A DNA stretch of 64,000 bases. Source: Chrysomallon squamiferum. Taxonomy: Eukaryota; Mollusca; Gastropoda; Neomphalida; Peltospiridae. Below are positions 45,030 to 54,687 of this stretch, piece after piece (positions within the stretch are counted from its first letter, which is position 1; the number at the start of each line of letters is the position of its first letter). The position numbers and the translations under genes are program-made. The stretch is taken from the NCBI GenBank assembly GCA_012295275.1, contig CM022677.1:17908440-17972439 (forward strand). The letters are read 5' to 3'. The notes beneath the pieces are model-generated. The model had not been told where the DNA came from and did no database searches. It saw only the letters and a list, made by a program, of their open reading frames with translations.

Positions 45030-45965
45030 GTATTTTTGTTTTCTATGCTTCAGGATGTAAGTCAAGCTGCCACTGTCATGAATCGCCTGCAAGGTTTTGT
45101 TCTCCTCTCATCTGACCGGGGAGGTCTACGTATTGAATATGCAAAAAACAAAATGGGCGAAGTGGTGAGTGGAGTATAAGCATCTCTGAACAAACAATCA
45201 AGTAAGAATACTTTATTTCTCAACCTGAAACAGTAAGAATGCTTTATTTTCCACACTACGAAAATAGTAAGAATACTCTATTTTTCATCTACTGAGAAAA
45301 CTTTGTTTTTCACACTATGAAAATACTGAGAACACTTTATTTTTCACACTATGAAAATACTGAGAACACTTTATTTTTCACACTATGAAAATACTGAGAA
45401 TACTTTATTTTTTACACTGAAAATAGTAAGAATGCTCTATTTTTCACACAAAATATGAAAATAGTGAGAATACTTTGTCAATAGAATATATTATTTTTCA
45501 CACTGAAAATAGAAAAAAAAAAAAAAATTTACACTGAAAATAATACTATAAATTACTTCAGAAGACTGGTCAAATTGAAAAAAAATAAAAATAAAAATAT
45601 AAAAACAAGTAAATAAATAAATAATAATAAATTGCCATTCTTTGACAACACTACATAATAAAAGAAGCCGATTCTTGTTAAGGAGTGATTCCATGTCAAA
45701 AAAGTCTAAATTTGGGGTCCTGTATCACTAAAAACCACTGCTCTCATTGAATTAATATCTTGAAATTTGTCAAGTCAAAACTATTTACCAGATCTCATCA
45801 AAATTTAAAATGGTGAGGTTAAACCCATCTGACATGGAATGACCCTAAACACTCATTCATTCGTTTGAGCCAATCTATAAATTTTCTTTTCCTTATTTTC
45901 AGGGCAAAAAAGAAGAAATTTTGTCTTTTAACAATAATTGTGTTTCCATGGCATCACTTTATTAA
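20220..45965 (+). CDS. RBPMS: RBPMS / MEC-8 family RNA-binding protein, two RRMs (gene span, 5' end missing)
   Basis: Joining 20220-20297, 26280-26333 (or 25049-25105), 28540-28602, 29132-29270, 32823-32959, 37082-37138, 38640-38893, 41909-41978, 45054-45164 and 45903-45965 gives 1026 nt with every intron phase matching and one terminal stop: 341 residues plus missing N-terminal codons. RRM1 fills about residues 1-85 (RNP2 LFVSGL, RNP1 PVGFVTF, then [20 protein letters not shown], a family hallmark). A linker rich in Pro, Ala, His and Gln follows. RRM2 lies at about residues 240-320 (RNP2 LFVANL, RNP1 SPVAFVEF, end [15 protein letters not shown]). Vertebrate RBPMS and fly couch potato have one RRM; nematode MEC-8 has two, so the architecture is MEC-8-like. 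Family members bind CAC-containing RNA and regulate splicing or transcript fate. All splice sites are GT-AG. The first exon was not found. Family assignment is very secure; the ortholog symbol is less so. Confidence 0.93.
20310..20910 (+). repeat. Minisatellite, about 100-120-bp units
   Basis: Five to six diverged units share GGACAGACATCAG(A/C)NNAAACAGACAAATG and a following TAATTTTTAAANNNTTTAAATTTATTG block. Unit landmarks lie near 20323, 20488, 20584, 20690, 20781 and 20880. Confidence 0.8.
21927..22490 (+). repeat. Minisatellite, about 105-120-bp units
   Basis: About six diverged units with ATATAATGTCCTTTCATACAG then TAGAAAC at about 21927, 22031, 22149, 22264, 22368 and 22479. The last unit runs into (TA)n/(CA)n. 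Confidence 0.85.
25049..25105 (+). CDS. RBPMS: RBPMS-like alternative exon B (RRM1 beta-2 segment, variant 1)
   Basis: A 57-nt open exon, phase 0/0, with a strong acceptor (cttttattgcag) and donor (gct|gtgagt). It encodes [19 protein letters not shown], aligning with the next exon's [18 protein letters not shown] (shared G, E, LLKV and lysines). Both occupy the same position between LFRSYK and PVGFVTF, so the exons are probably mutually exclusive. Joint inclusion would also stay in frame but would duplicate beta-2. Expression cannot be shown from DNA. Confidence 0.8.
25106..26279 (+). other. Intron between alternative exons B and C
   Basis: A 1.17-kb AT-rich intron with a short CTA run (25169-25193) and poly-A tracts at 26146-26171 and 26190-26201. 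No obvious long complementary docking sequence was noticed by eye. Confidence 0.85.
26280..26333 (+). CDS. RBPMS: RBPMS-like alternative exon C (RRM1 beta-2 segment, canonical variant)
   Basis: A 54-nt exon, phase 0/0, with acceptor tttttcattgcag and donor tca|gtaagt. It encodes [18 protein letters not shown], nearly the family consensus (human RBPMS has GYEGSLIKLTSKQ at this place). It supplies beta-2 and the beta-2/beta-3 loop of RRM1. It lies 1.17 kb downstream of the variant exon at 25049-25105. Confidence 0.95.
26334..28539 (+). other. Intron C-D
   Basis: A 2.2-kb intron. From 26480 to 26760 it contains two to three diverged copies of a roughly 105-bp unit (GGGATGACTTAG, TTGGACAGAA, TGGTA landmarks). 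(CA)n is at 28336-28358 and TTA/TTTA repeats at 28391-28500. Confidence 0.8.
28540..28602 (+). CDS. RBPMS: RBPMS-like exon D: RRM1 RNP1 and helix 2
   Basis: A 63-nt exon, phase 0/0, with acceptor ttttttcgcag and donor cag|gtgaga. It encodes [20 protein letters not shown] followed by Q, containing RNP1 (PVGFVTF) on beta-3 and most of helix 2. Confidence 0.96.
28603..29131 (+). other. Intron D-E
   Basis: A 529-bp intron with CTAT/TCTA-type repeats at about 28640-28800 and a long poly-T acceptor tract at 29104-29127. Confidence 0.9.
29132..29270 (+). CDS. RBPMS: RBPMS-like exon E: end of RRM1 and start of linker
   Basis: A 139-nt exon entering in phase 0 and leaving in phase 1 (ggg c|gtgagt). 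The acceptor follows a poly-T tract. It begins [20 protein letters not shown], the most diagnostic RBPMS-family block (helix 2/beta-4), then a basic TKVTKPK stretch and a Gln/Pro/His linker ending HPLTG. The split glutamine codon is completed by the next exon. Confidence 0.96.
29271..32822 (+). other. Intron E-F
   Basis: A 3.55-kb intron with (CA)n 29408-29434, (AAT)n 29909-29946, (TA)n 30293-30319, poly-A 30480-30514, and three diverged units of about 120-150 bp at 30825-31190. Four TTAACCCTTT-like motifs occur at 31350-31570, with TA and T tracts up to the acceptor. Confidence 0.8.
32823..32959 (+). CDS. RBPMS: RBPMS-like exon F: hydrophobic proline/alanine linker
   Basis: A 137-nt exon, phase 1 in and 0 out, with acceptor cttcacttgcag after a long poly-T and donor cag|gtacaa. 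It encodes [20 protein letters not shown], then [25 protein letters not shown] (split here for length). The [16 protein letters not shown] part resembles the vertebrate RBPMS linker (SSPEVWAPYPLYPAEL). The exon is GC-rich compared with the surrounding AT-rich introns. Confidence 0.93.
32960..37081 (+). other. Intron F-G
   Basis: A 4.1-kb very AT-rich intron with (TA)n 33088-33118 and 34733-34759, poly-A 33711-33733, 34120-34151 and 36181-36230, compound (GT)n(GA)n 35110-35180, (TTA)n 36548-36613 and (AATA)n 36772-36808. No other gene was recognised. Confidence 0.8.
37082..37138 (+). CDS. RBPMS: RBPMS-like exon G: short linker exon, possible cassette
   Basis: A 57-nt exon, phase 0/0, with acceptor aaattttttag and donor cag|gttcgt. 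It encodes [19 protein letters not shown]. Both neighbours join in phase 0, so skipping would keep the frame and remove 19 linker residues. A cassette role is inference only. Confidence 0.85.
37139..38639 (+). other. Intron G-H
   Basis: A 1.5-kb AT-rich intron without long microsatellites. Nothing further was recognised. Confidence 0.8.
38640..38893 (+). CDS. RBPMS: RBPMS-like exon H: linker and start of RRM2
   Basis: A 254-nt exon, phase 0 in and 2 out, with acceptor ttaattcacag and donor ac|gtaagt. It begins [20 protein letters not shown], continues through a Thr/Pro/Ser-rich region, then [20 protein letters not shown] before LFTT. The latter is RRM2 beta-1 with RNP2 LFVANL and helix 1, closest in my recollection to MEC-8 RRM2 (CSTLFVANL). 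Confidence 0.96.
38894..41908 (+). other. Intron H-I
   Basis: A 3.0-kb intron with TTA runs at 38931-38956 and 39117-39146, AATA runs near 40797-40817, a short-unit minisatellite at 40968-41133, and poly-A tracts at 41142-41153, 41442-41460 and 41577-41593. Confidence 0.8.
40968..41133 (+). repeat. Short minisatellite, about 30-35-bp units
   Basis: Six diverged copies, each marked by A(A/G)GACTGAGTC or close variants (AAGACTGAGTT, AAGACTGACTC, AAGACTGAGCA). Confidence 0.85.
41909..41978 (+). CDS. RBPMS: RBPMS-like exon I: RRM2 beta-2 and RNP1
   Basis: A 70-nt exon, phase 2 in and 0 out, with acceptor cttgccatttcag and donor cag|gtcagt. It encodes [20 protein letters not shown] and then [11 protein letters not shown] is RNP1 of RRM2. 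Reading into the intron would add about 16 residues ([10 protein letters not shown]...) before a stop, so retention here would truncate RRM2. Confidence 0.96.
44680..44931 (+). repeat. Tandem partial copies of the exon J splice acceptor and exon start
   Basis: Three diverged copies precede the real exon J. One near 44680 (ATTCTTGGTCAAGAAG, AACTGTCA). One at 44803, with acceptor tttatttcag then GATGTAAGTCAAGAAG and GCTGTCATGAAT. One at 44899, with acceptor aattttag then GATACAAGTCAAGAAG and CTACTGTC. The real exon at 45054 reads GATGTAAGTCAAGCTG, CCACTGTCATGAAT. Each copy runs into CT-rich DNA. Using the second copy would give [13 protein letters not shown] and then a stop at 44890-44892. Confidence 0.85.
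44932..45027 (+). repeat. (CT)n tract directly before the exon J acceptor
   Basis: 96 bp of pure CT ending 26 bp before the acceptor of exon J, effectively an extended polypyrimidine tract. Confidence 0.97.
45054..45164 (+). CDS. RBPMS: RBPMS-like exon J: end of RRM2
   Basis: A 111-nt exon, phase 0/0, with acceptor tatgcttcag after a 96-bp CT tract and donor gtg|gtgagt. It encodes [20 protein letters not shown] and then [17 protein letters not shown], which is helix 2 and beta-4 of RRM2. Partial copies of this exon's first 30-40 bases lie upstream in the intron. If the downstream intron is retained the protein ends VSGV after GEV. Confidence 0.95.
45200..45535 (+). repeat. Minisatellite, about 36-bp units
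   Basis: Nine to ten copies of a unit containing AAAATACTGAGAACACTTTA and TTTTTCACACTATG. The central copies (about 45300-45410) are nearly identical and the outer ones diverged. Confidence 0.93.
45678..45850. mobile_element. MITE-like element with terminal inverted repeats
   Basis: The left end GTTAAGGAGTGATTCCATGT (then CA) and the right end TGACATGGAATGACCCTAAA (then C) are imperfect inverted repeats of about 20 bp enclosing roughly 130 bp without an open frame. The right end read inward, GGTCATTCCATGTCA, resembles a repeat end I remember from several invertebrate genomes. No clear target-site duplication was seen. Non-autonomous DNA transposon is the best guess. Confidence 0.6.
45903..45965 (+). 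CDS. RBPMS: RBPMS-like terminal coding exon K
   Basis: The acceptor ccttattttcag opens a 63-nt phase-0 segment encoding [20 protein letters not shown] and then a TAA stop at 45963-45965. The join gives ...NKMGEV-GKKEEIL, a plausible C-terminus, but I recognise no conserved tail motif, so this exon rests on splice-site and phase fit. A MITE-like insertion lies about 50 bp upstream. Confidence 0.72.
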   Translation, partial: GKKEEILSFNNNCVSMASLY

Positions 45966-46249
45966 GATGCTGTTCCTCTGGGGATGTATGGACCATTCAA
46001 TTGTGATATATTACAATCATAACTTATCAATTGTGTTGTTACGGCAACAGTGTTCTTTATTATGATTTTTTTTTTTTTTTTTAAAGTTGTCGTAACTCTT
46101 GTGTTCATCTTTCTTTGAGGAGAAGACAACTCTGTCATAACAAATGCTATAGATATATATATATATATATATATACATACAAATTGTTTACATTCTGTAA
46201 AATACATATATTATTTTACACCTAGGGTGTTCCAAGTGTCCAAAATGAA

Positions 46250-46255
46250 AATAAA
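46250..46255 (+). promoter_or_regulatory. First AATAAA after the RBPMS-like stop
   Basis: This is the first clear AATAAA hexamer I noted downstream of the stop (285 bp). In such AT-rich DNA the hexamer is common, so use as a poly(A) signal is only a guess. Other candidates occur to beyond 54.1 kb, and a much longer 3' UTR is possible. Confidence 0.25.
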
Positions 46256-47082
46256 ATTCTTTTTACTGACAGCTTTGTGCATTCATATATAAAATCTGTC
46301 TAGATTTTCTGCTTAGTAATATCATTTTGACTGATGCAATACTATTTTCATCATCTGTGGGTTTTTTTTTTTTTATTAAACTTATTATTTATATATATAA
46401 TATATACACACATTATTTACTAATAATAAAATCAAAAATATGAAATATCCCACACTTATGTTCAGCAGAAGATGACTTTTGGGACACCCTTATGACATAC
46501 ATTGAATGAAAAAAGATGTTTTAAACAATTTTGTTTTTAATACTGGTAAAATTTCTGTTTTTCTGTCAATGAACAAGAGTTTTGATTATGTAGCATTATA
46601 AATATATATTGCATGGCAATCTTGTTACTAATTATTTTGAGGTGTTTTTTATTATTTTTTTATTTATTTTTGTTATTCAAGCTTGGAAAATCAAATGTAG
46701 ATTATAGGTATCTGTTGTCTATGACTGTTAATATTAACAAAAGACAGAGTCCTTATTTCATATGTTGGCGTTTTTAATATTTAAATACTTGATGTTAAAT
46801 ATTGTTTCTTTTTTATTATTTGTTTTTGTTTTCTTGAGTATTTTTGTCAAAAATCAAATGCTGTCTAGTGATAATATATATATATGTATGTTATTATTAT
46901 GTTCAGTTTAGCAGAAGTAATTTCTGGGGTTTTAAAAGAGAAAAAAAAAAAAAAAAAAAATATTTATGGGGCAGACAACCTTGTTGACAATATGTAACTC
47001 TTGGAAAAGTTCAAATTAGTGACATTCCAATCTTATACTGCTTGATTAAAAATTAAAAAAAATAAAATCTAAGAATCTTTTG

Positions 47083-47115
<33 letters not shown>

Positions 47116-50100
47116 TAAATATCTTTATCTGAACTATTAATGATTAATCAATTAATATGATAATAATTAAAGTTTCTTAATTATTATTTAATATTGATAA
47201 ACCTTTTTAATTTTTTTTAGGAAGTAATAAAATATAAATTGAAAAAAAGTATTCTTCTCGATTTAGAAATGCAACATTTTCAATCTTATTTCATGAATTT
47301 CATATTAATTAAGCTTCCTTAATTTTTTTTGATTTCATTGTATATAAAATTTTCGAAATTTAAAACTGAAATTATCTTTGTTACACAAGGTTATCTGCCC
47401 TAAATATTATCTTTTCCGTCCAGCCTATTCAAACATATCTTTTAACAAATTCGAAATGTACTTTCCATAGTGCATTAGCCACTTCTTGGCCTTTTCCTTC
47501 AGAAACAGTATCATAAATAATAAAACTCTGAAATTTAGCCTCTTTGGTGATAATATGCTGCCATGAATGCTTTTTAATTTACGTACTGCCATTTAGGACT
47601 TTATTATAATACTGATGTTTAATATTTTGGTGAAATGTAGGCCTGTTTGGTAATGAAAATTGGGCATTTAATAACGAAACACTGGAATTTAGCTTTTTTA
47701 AGAATACAAATTTGGATTAATTTAGATTTCACCAGATGGATATAAATTGTTTTGCCGCATAATAAAAATTTAAATAAACAAATAAAAATAAAATAAAATA
47801 AAAATATTGGTCATAAAAGGGAACACTTTTATTTTTTTAATAATGAAACATTCCGGTTTTGATATGTATTTTCACGTACAGTGCAAACATAAGTAAAAAA
47901 AAATCATGGAAGTTTTCAAAATTGTTTTATAATATTATTTATATTTCTCTGTAATTCCAGTGTTTTAGAATTATTCAGTTGCTTATGTCTGTCATTATTA
48001 TTAGCAAAATACATATTAGGAATTATATGAAAATGACTTTTATTTCATATTTTCATTTATAAAATTTAAATTTATAATATCCATTTAACCGTATACATGA
48101 AATTCAGTTTCTAGTATATAAAAGTCCATCAACCCCTCAAAAAAATTAAAATAAAACCTGAACAAAAGCAATGAAGAATCAAAAGAATTTCTGTTACTTT
48201 CTTTAAAATTTCATAGTATTTTTTTTTGTTTTGTCCCTACTTTTTATAAATTAGAAAACAAATTTTAATATGTAGATATAATTATTCAATCTTACTTAAT
48301 CAAAAAATAAATTTAAACAAAATATTACAAATTTTAATATGTTAAATATTAAATATTACAAAATGTGAAATAAAATAAATTAGGAATTTCCAAAATTCCA
48401 TTCCACATTTGTAATGCAAGAAAACAGAAGTATGAAATAAAAGTTTGCATTCCGCAAATAAATATATTTATGACAGTTAGTTGCAATATTCTGAGAATGT
48501 TTGTTGCAATATTCTGAGAATATCAGTTGTCTGTAATTTCTGTGAATCTATGATTTACATTCATAAAAAAATCCAAGATTTCCTACATTACTGGATGGAA
48601 AAAGTTTTCATAATTTTCTCCAAACTGTTTTTATAAGAAATCCAAGATAAAAAATTGATGTATTTATTTTAAGCTAAAATCCATTATCCAGAATTTGTCT
48701 TCTGTGTAACACACAGAGCTGTATGTTCTAAGAATTATTTATATCAAAGTGTCTAGGAATTCCATATTTAAAAGTGTTTATGAATTATGTATGTTGGGAA
48801 AAATTTAGGTTTTTTTTGTAAAATAGATTTGTGCATTTCTGGAAAAATCACTAGTTTGTAGTCTATGAAACTCAGAGTGTGTGTATTTTAAGAAAATCCA
48901 TAAAGCTTAAAACAATTCTAGAATTTTCTTCTATATTCTGCTAAGAAAAAGAAAACGAAAGAGAGAGAAGTCCCAAGATTAATTCTGTGAAAAATCTAAA
49001 ATTGATATGTTCTAAGAAAGAGAAATCAAATGTTCCTGTCTTCTAAGAAATTCCAAGATTTATGAATTGTTTACATCTGTTACTATATTCAAAAGTTTGA
49101 AATCCTGTGTTTTATTAATTTAAATTATAGTTTAGGTGTTTGAACTCTTTAATTGAAATCCCCTCCTCATACCAATACTTTTATTATAATGGAATGTGTA
49201 TTATACAGGGTATGGTTTGTGCAATTGTACCTGGTTCTCTGAAAGTGAAGAATATTTAAAATTACTGTTAATTTTATTCTTATTATTATTCTCTTACTTG
49301 TTACAGTTTTACAGGGTGTTGTAAAGTGCAATTCTATATGTAAATTGTCTCATTATTATTTGTTTGTCTTCTTTTTCTTTATTAAAATTAAAAATTTTAA
49401 CAATTTAATACTACATTCATTGATTTTTCTATTATTAAAATACATTTAACAAAATAATCATGATATTTAATAAACAAATTAATTTTTGTTATTTTATTTT
49501 CAAATGTTATTTAACTTACTTTCCTTTTTTTTTATTTTTTTTTATTTATTAAAAGCTTTTTGATGTATTTATTTATTTATTTTTGTGATATTTCCTATCC
49601 AACCCTGTTCTTAGTAAGTCACATCCAAACTAATTTTCATGAAACCAAAAAAAAAAAAAAAAAAATTCTGATAATTCTAAGATTATTTTCGATAATAAGA
49701 TGTTATTGCTAGGAAAGATGGGCTAAAACTGGCAGTAACAATTTTCTCTGTATAGTAAGTTAAATATGTATCTGTTATATATATATATAATCAGAGCTTA
49801 TATTATATACAATGAAGAAATGAGGGTAAAAAAAAAAAACACAACAAAAAAAAAGTTTTCAGTTGTATTGCAATATTTAGTTTAACAGTCATAACTTGGC
49901 TTGCATTAAAATACATACTACAGTTCAATGTATTAATTATATATTAGCCAATATAGATATTGATATAAATCATATATGAAATGTGTGTTTTGCGATAATG
50001 ATTGTACTTGTATATAAAAAATGTTTCTTTTAAATATTTCAGATATGTAAGTAAAAAAAAATATATATATATATCTTTGTTTTTGCTTGGCACTTAGGGT

Positions 50101-50765
50101 CAGACTTTGTACCAGTCAAAAACAAATTTTTTTGAAAATTGTTTTGTTATTAGAATATGTTGTTATAATACTCTGAATTTGTGGGTTTCGACTGTGGGTA
50201 AATTTGTGTTTTTAGAAATATATATACATATATATATATATTTTCTATTTTGTAAAATATGCTTGTTCGTTTGGAGCTTTGAAATAATAATAATTTTATT
50301 TTATTTTTCAAATTTGTTATTTATTACCAATGTAGTATTTGTAAAATAATGTTTTCTTTTTTTTATTTTTTTTTTTTTTTTTTTTTAATCCATTTTCTGC
50401 TTGTTCTTTATAGAAAATACATAACACCGAATAAAAATTTCAGATGAATTCAACATTTTGATGAAAGAAATTGTAGATTTGTTGAAATTTGTTTCAGAAA
50501 ATGTGTATATAAATTTTGGAGGAAGTAGGTAGCTGTATTTATAAAACTGGAAAAATTGCTATGCAAGGTAGTTAAATAAAGATTAAGTGTTTGATGGACA
50601 TTTCGTGTATTGCAAAAATATTAACGTTTAAATTTTACATTTTTAGAAGTTTAGAATTTTAAAAATTTCAGACATAACCAGATATTTGTCTATTTAAATT
50701 TCTTTTCATTTCTTTTTTTTTTTCTTTTTTTTTACGACTGATACTTTTAGAATGTTTTATTAGTA

Positions 50766-50796
<31 letters not shown>

Positions 50797-51793
50797 TTTC
50801 AAATTTTAACAGTTAAAACATTGATAATTGTTTTTTTTTTTTTTTCCATTTGGAATTCAATGACATTCTAAAACATGGTTTCTTATTATTAAAACATTTT
50901 ATTTGAATTTACCCTAAAATATTTCCTATTTACTCATTGATGAATTTATTTATTTATTATTATTTTTTTTTTTTTTCCCCAGAACAAATTTAACATTCAA
51001 TTTATTATTATTAATTTATATATAAATATAGTCTGAAATAGTTTTCTAGGAATTTTGACATTTTTTTAAAATTCTAGATATTGCTTTTTCCCAAACATTT
51101 ACTGTTGTCAAATTTGTACAGATGATGTTGTCAAAATTTGTCTGTTGTTTGATATTGTCTAACTGTAAATTAATTTAAAAGGGTCAAATTACTATTTGTA
51201 TATTCGTGTGTTTTTGACTCAGTTTCCTTTATTTTTTCGGGGTTTCATCTATCAACGATTGTACAGAATACATTCCAACCAACCAAATGTTGCAAAAATA
51301 TTAGACAAGTGACAAAAATATTAGGCAAAAGATTCAAAATGTTAGGGAGGAGAAATATTAAAACATATGTTGTGGCAAAATATTAGATGAAAGTTTCAAA
51401 ACATTACAGGCAAAATATATTAATGTGGGTCGTTGTTATAGATTTAGTGGTCAAATCATGGAATAAGTGACAAATTATTGGGCTTTGGGGAAAAATATTA
51501 GCCCGTATTTGAAAACTAAAATTTCTTATTTGTTGAATGCATTCATTTAATGTACATACAATCAATTGGATTAATAATGCATTTTATTTATTTATTTATT
51601 TATTTTTTTTAAATGTTACTACATTTAGAATTTAGGTATTTTTAATTACCATGTTTCATATTAATTTATTATAAAAAAAAAAAAACAGTTCATGTAATTA
51701 AATCTGTCTCTACAAAACTTGTTTTTCAATGGGATGTCAACATGGAATGAAAAATAAGAAAATTGATAAATCAAAAATTTATCATTTAACATT

Positions 51794-51829
<36 letters not shown>

Positions 51830-52334
51830 TGTATTTATTTTATTTTGTGTGTGTTTTTTTTTAAATTTTTTTTTTTTTATAATGCTTTATGTTTTTGAAG
51901 CAGTTTTACTTGGATAACTAAACTTTGTACAGAACAATTTTCTATTATTTTATATAAATTACCCCTGTAACTTATTTCTGTTGATGAATCTGTTTGGTGT
52001 CTATCCTACTGAAATAGCCTGCTCCAAGAAAAGCAAGGAATACACAGTCTGTGATTATTTTCAACATCGACTGTTTTGAAACCATAACAATGAATTGTAT
52101 GAAATACACAAATTATTGATAACCATTTTTTATCGATGAAATAATTTGTTTTTTTTCTTTCTTATTTTTCAGTCTTAGCTGAGAATTAATAAAATATGAT
52201 AATTTGTTATTACGGACAACCACAGATTTAAACATATAACAATGAAAACAATTTTTTTTTTTTTTTTAATACTTTAGCAATGAATTAATAAAATATGCAA
52301 GTAAGAAACTGTAACAATAACAATAGTAGCAGTA

Positions 52335-52384
<50 letters not shown>

Positions 52385-53818
52385 TTAAGTATAAAAAAAT
52401 AAAATAAATAATAAAAAAATAAAATAAAATAACAAATTTGATATAACTGGTGTGATCCTGCACTGAATGGATAAATATACATAATGCCCATTAAGTTGCG
52501 TAATATCAAATGTGTATATCCCATAGTTTTTATTAAGTTCACTTGTCGTAAAAATAGTTTTTAAAAGGTTTGATTTATTCTGCTTCATAAAAACATTCTC
52601 TACTCATGTATATATATATATATATATATATATTATTACCATTAAATATTGAATTATTGTATCTTGAAGGAGTAGCATATTCAGTACAGAAGTATGAATT
52701 ATTATTGAATTTTTATTTGAGTGTGTATGGTTCCCCTATCAAGGGTTAGAGATAAAAATATAGTAAAAATATTTCTGGACAAAACCTATTTTAATTAATG
52801 AAGAAAACGAAAATTATGAAGAGGTTGTGATGATCTAATATTATGCTAAATACATTTTTGTCATAGATTGATTTTATATATATCTATATCTATCTATCTA
52901 TCTATATATATAACAAAATATGAAAATTTATATTATAATGTTCACTGTCAACCCTTTAATAAAAGCTGAACAATAAATGTGCCAACACATATTCATTTAC
53001 GAAAAGAAAATTAAAATTAAAATAAAAATAAACATGTTTTTCTTCACTGCCATATAGTAGGGAGAATACGGTATAAAAATAGACTGATTTCAGGACGTGT
53101 CAATACAGTGCCTTTATTGTAAGCTTATCAAAACTACGGTGCACAGTCTAAACAAAACCGCCATGTTTATATCTAATACCCACCTTTTAAAAAGTGAACC
53201 AAAAAAAGAAAAAAAAAAAAAAAAAATTTTAAAATCATTTTTCAGTTTTAATGAAAATGTGAGAAAGAATGGTATAAAGTGGTGATGCATGTTAATAGAT
53301 GAGAAAATATTAAAAAAAGAACAATGAAAAAAAGAAAAGAATAATACTCCGTTTGTGCTTTTATTAAAGGGTTTACAGTTTCATTCTTTGATGTAATGTT
53401 GCAGTTCTATTCCATAGCTGTTGCATTATTTGGTTGCTATGGTTAACGATAGATGTGAATAGTTTATGCATTATTTAAATAATATTTTTTACATTTTTGT
53501 TCCGGTACATTGCTATGTTAGATCGTTAAAAAAACAAACAAAAAAAACGACATACCATTTGTTTTACTATCAAGGACAGATAACATTGTATATTTTAATC
53601 CTTTTATTTTTTTTATTTTTTCCTTCTTGGTTATGACCCCCTTGTTTTTGTTTTCAAAACCAAGGCTGTCTTCAGCAGATATTAAAATATGACACCAGCA
53701 GTCTGCTTAATTACAAGGGACGTAACCCATCCGACAATGCTTTCATTTGTTTCAGCTTACGTTGACTACATTTTGTGTGCAATGGACCATTTTGCTCAAT
53801 ACTTTTGTTTACTGCATT

Positions 53819-53826
53819 TGACGTCA
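53819..53826. promoter_or_regulatory. CRE palindrome TGACGTCA
   Basis: A perfect eight-base CRE (CREB/ATF site) in a locally less AT-rich stretch. An AT-rich homeodomain-like motif, ATTAGCATAATTAGC, follows at about 53844-53858. Function is inferred from the motif only. Confidence 0.4.
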
Positions 53827-54679
53827 TTGTGCAGACGCATCTCATTAGCATAATTAGCACTTGTAAATAGAAATTGTTCACTTCGATATTATTTGTTTGT
53901 TATTTGTAGATGAAAACCTTGTTACTTTATTAAAACTATAGAGATCAAGAGATGTTATTTATTGATGTACATTTTTGTTTTTTTTTTTGTTTTTTTTTAC
54001 ATTGAATGTTTTTGTTTTTTTTACATTGAATGTTTTTGTTTTGCTAGTCTTGTAAATTTTATTAGATGTATGTATAAATTATTAAATTTTTTTGTTTTTC
54101 TCTCTTATATAGTGACTAGATAACACCAAAATAAAACCTTTAAAAGTAATAAAATATAAATAAAGAATAAATATTTTATTTTATTTTTTTTATTTTTTTT
54201 TATAACAAATAAAGTATCAAATTCTTCAAATTAATATAACCACAGATATAAATAATAAATCAGCATTTATGAATCAGTGCATTGTTATTTATATATATTC
54301 AAAATTTAAGATGAAACCATAAACACAGTTCAGTTTGGATTTGCTTTAATTACTTCATACATTACCTATGTGTAATTCAGTTGATCAAAGTATTCAAAAA
54401 TATAAATATGTATACACAAACACTAAAAATATGAATTATAAATAGCCTTGGTAATTTTCTCCTATAATCTTAGTAATCAACATATGTATTCAGGTAATTA
54501 TTTAGATGCAATCAGCATGCAATTTTATTGGGTATCTGTGATGTACATAATTTATTTATACCATATGATATATAAATATATTTATAATACATATATATAT
54601 ATATATGTATGTATGAATAGCTTTCTTTTCTTTTCTTTTTTTGTCTTTTTTTCTTTCATCTGTATCAGCATCTGCACAA

Positions 54680-54687
54680 TGACGTCA
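54680..54687. promoter_or_regulatory. CRE palindrome TGACGTCA
   Basis: A perfect CRE (AATGACGTCACAG context). It is the second of three within 2.3 kb. Confidence 0.35.

Larger units (their letters stand above)
41979..45053 (+). other. Intron I-J
   Basis: A 3.1-kb intron, mostly unique AT-rich sequence from 42.0 to 44.6 kb. It ends in a ladder of partial copies of exon J's start and a 96-bp CT tract (separate entries). Confidence 0.85.
45165..45902 (+). other. Intron J-K
   Basis: A 738-bp intron made almost wholly of a short-unit minisatellite (45200-45535) and a MITE-like element (45678-45850). Confidence 0.8.

Noticed and set aside
25708-53726. A 15-base match (GTTACGTCCCTTGTA) between 25.7 kb and the reverse strand at 53.7 kb as an inverted repeat
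   Set aside because: A single 15-mer match in 64 kb on both strands is expected by chance; kept only as part of the mollusc-motif remark.
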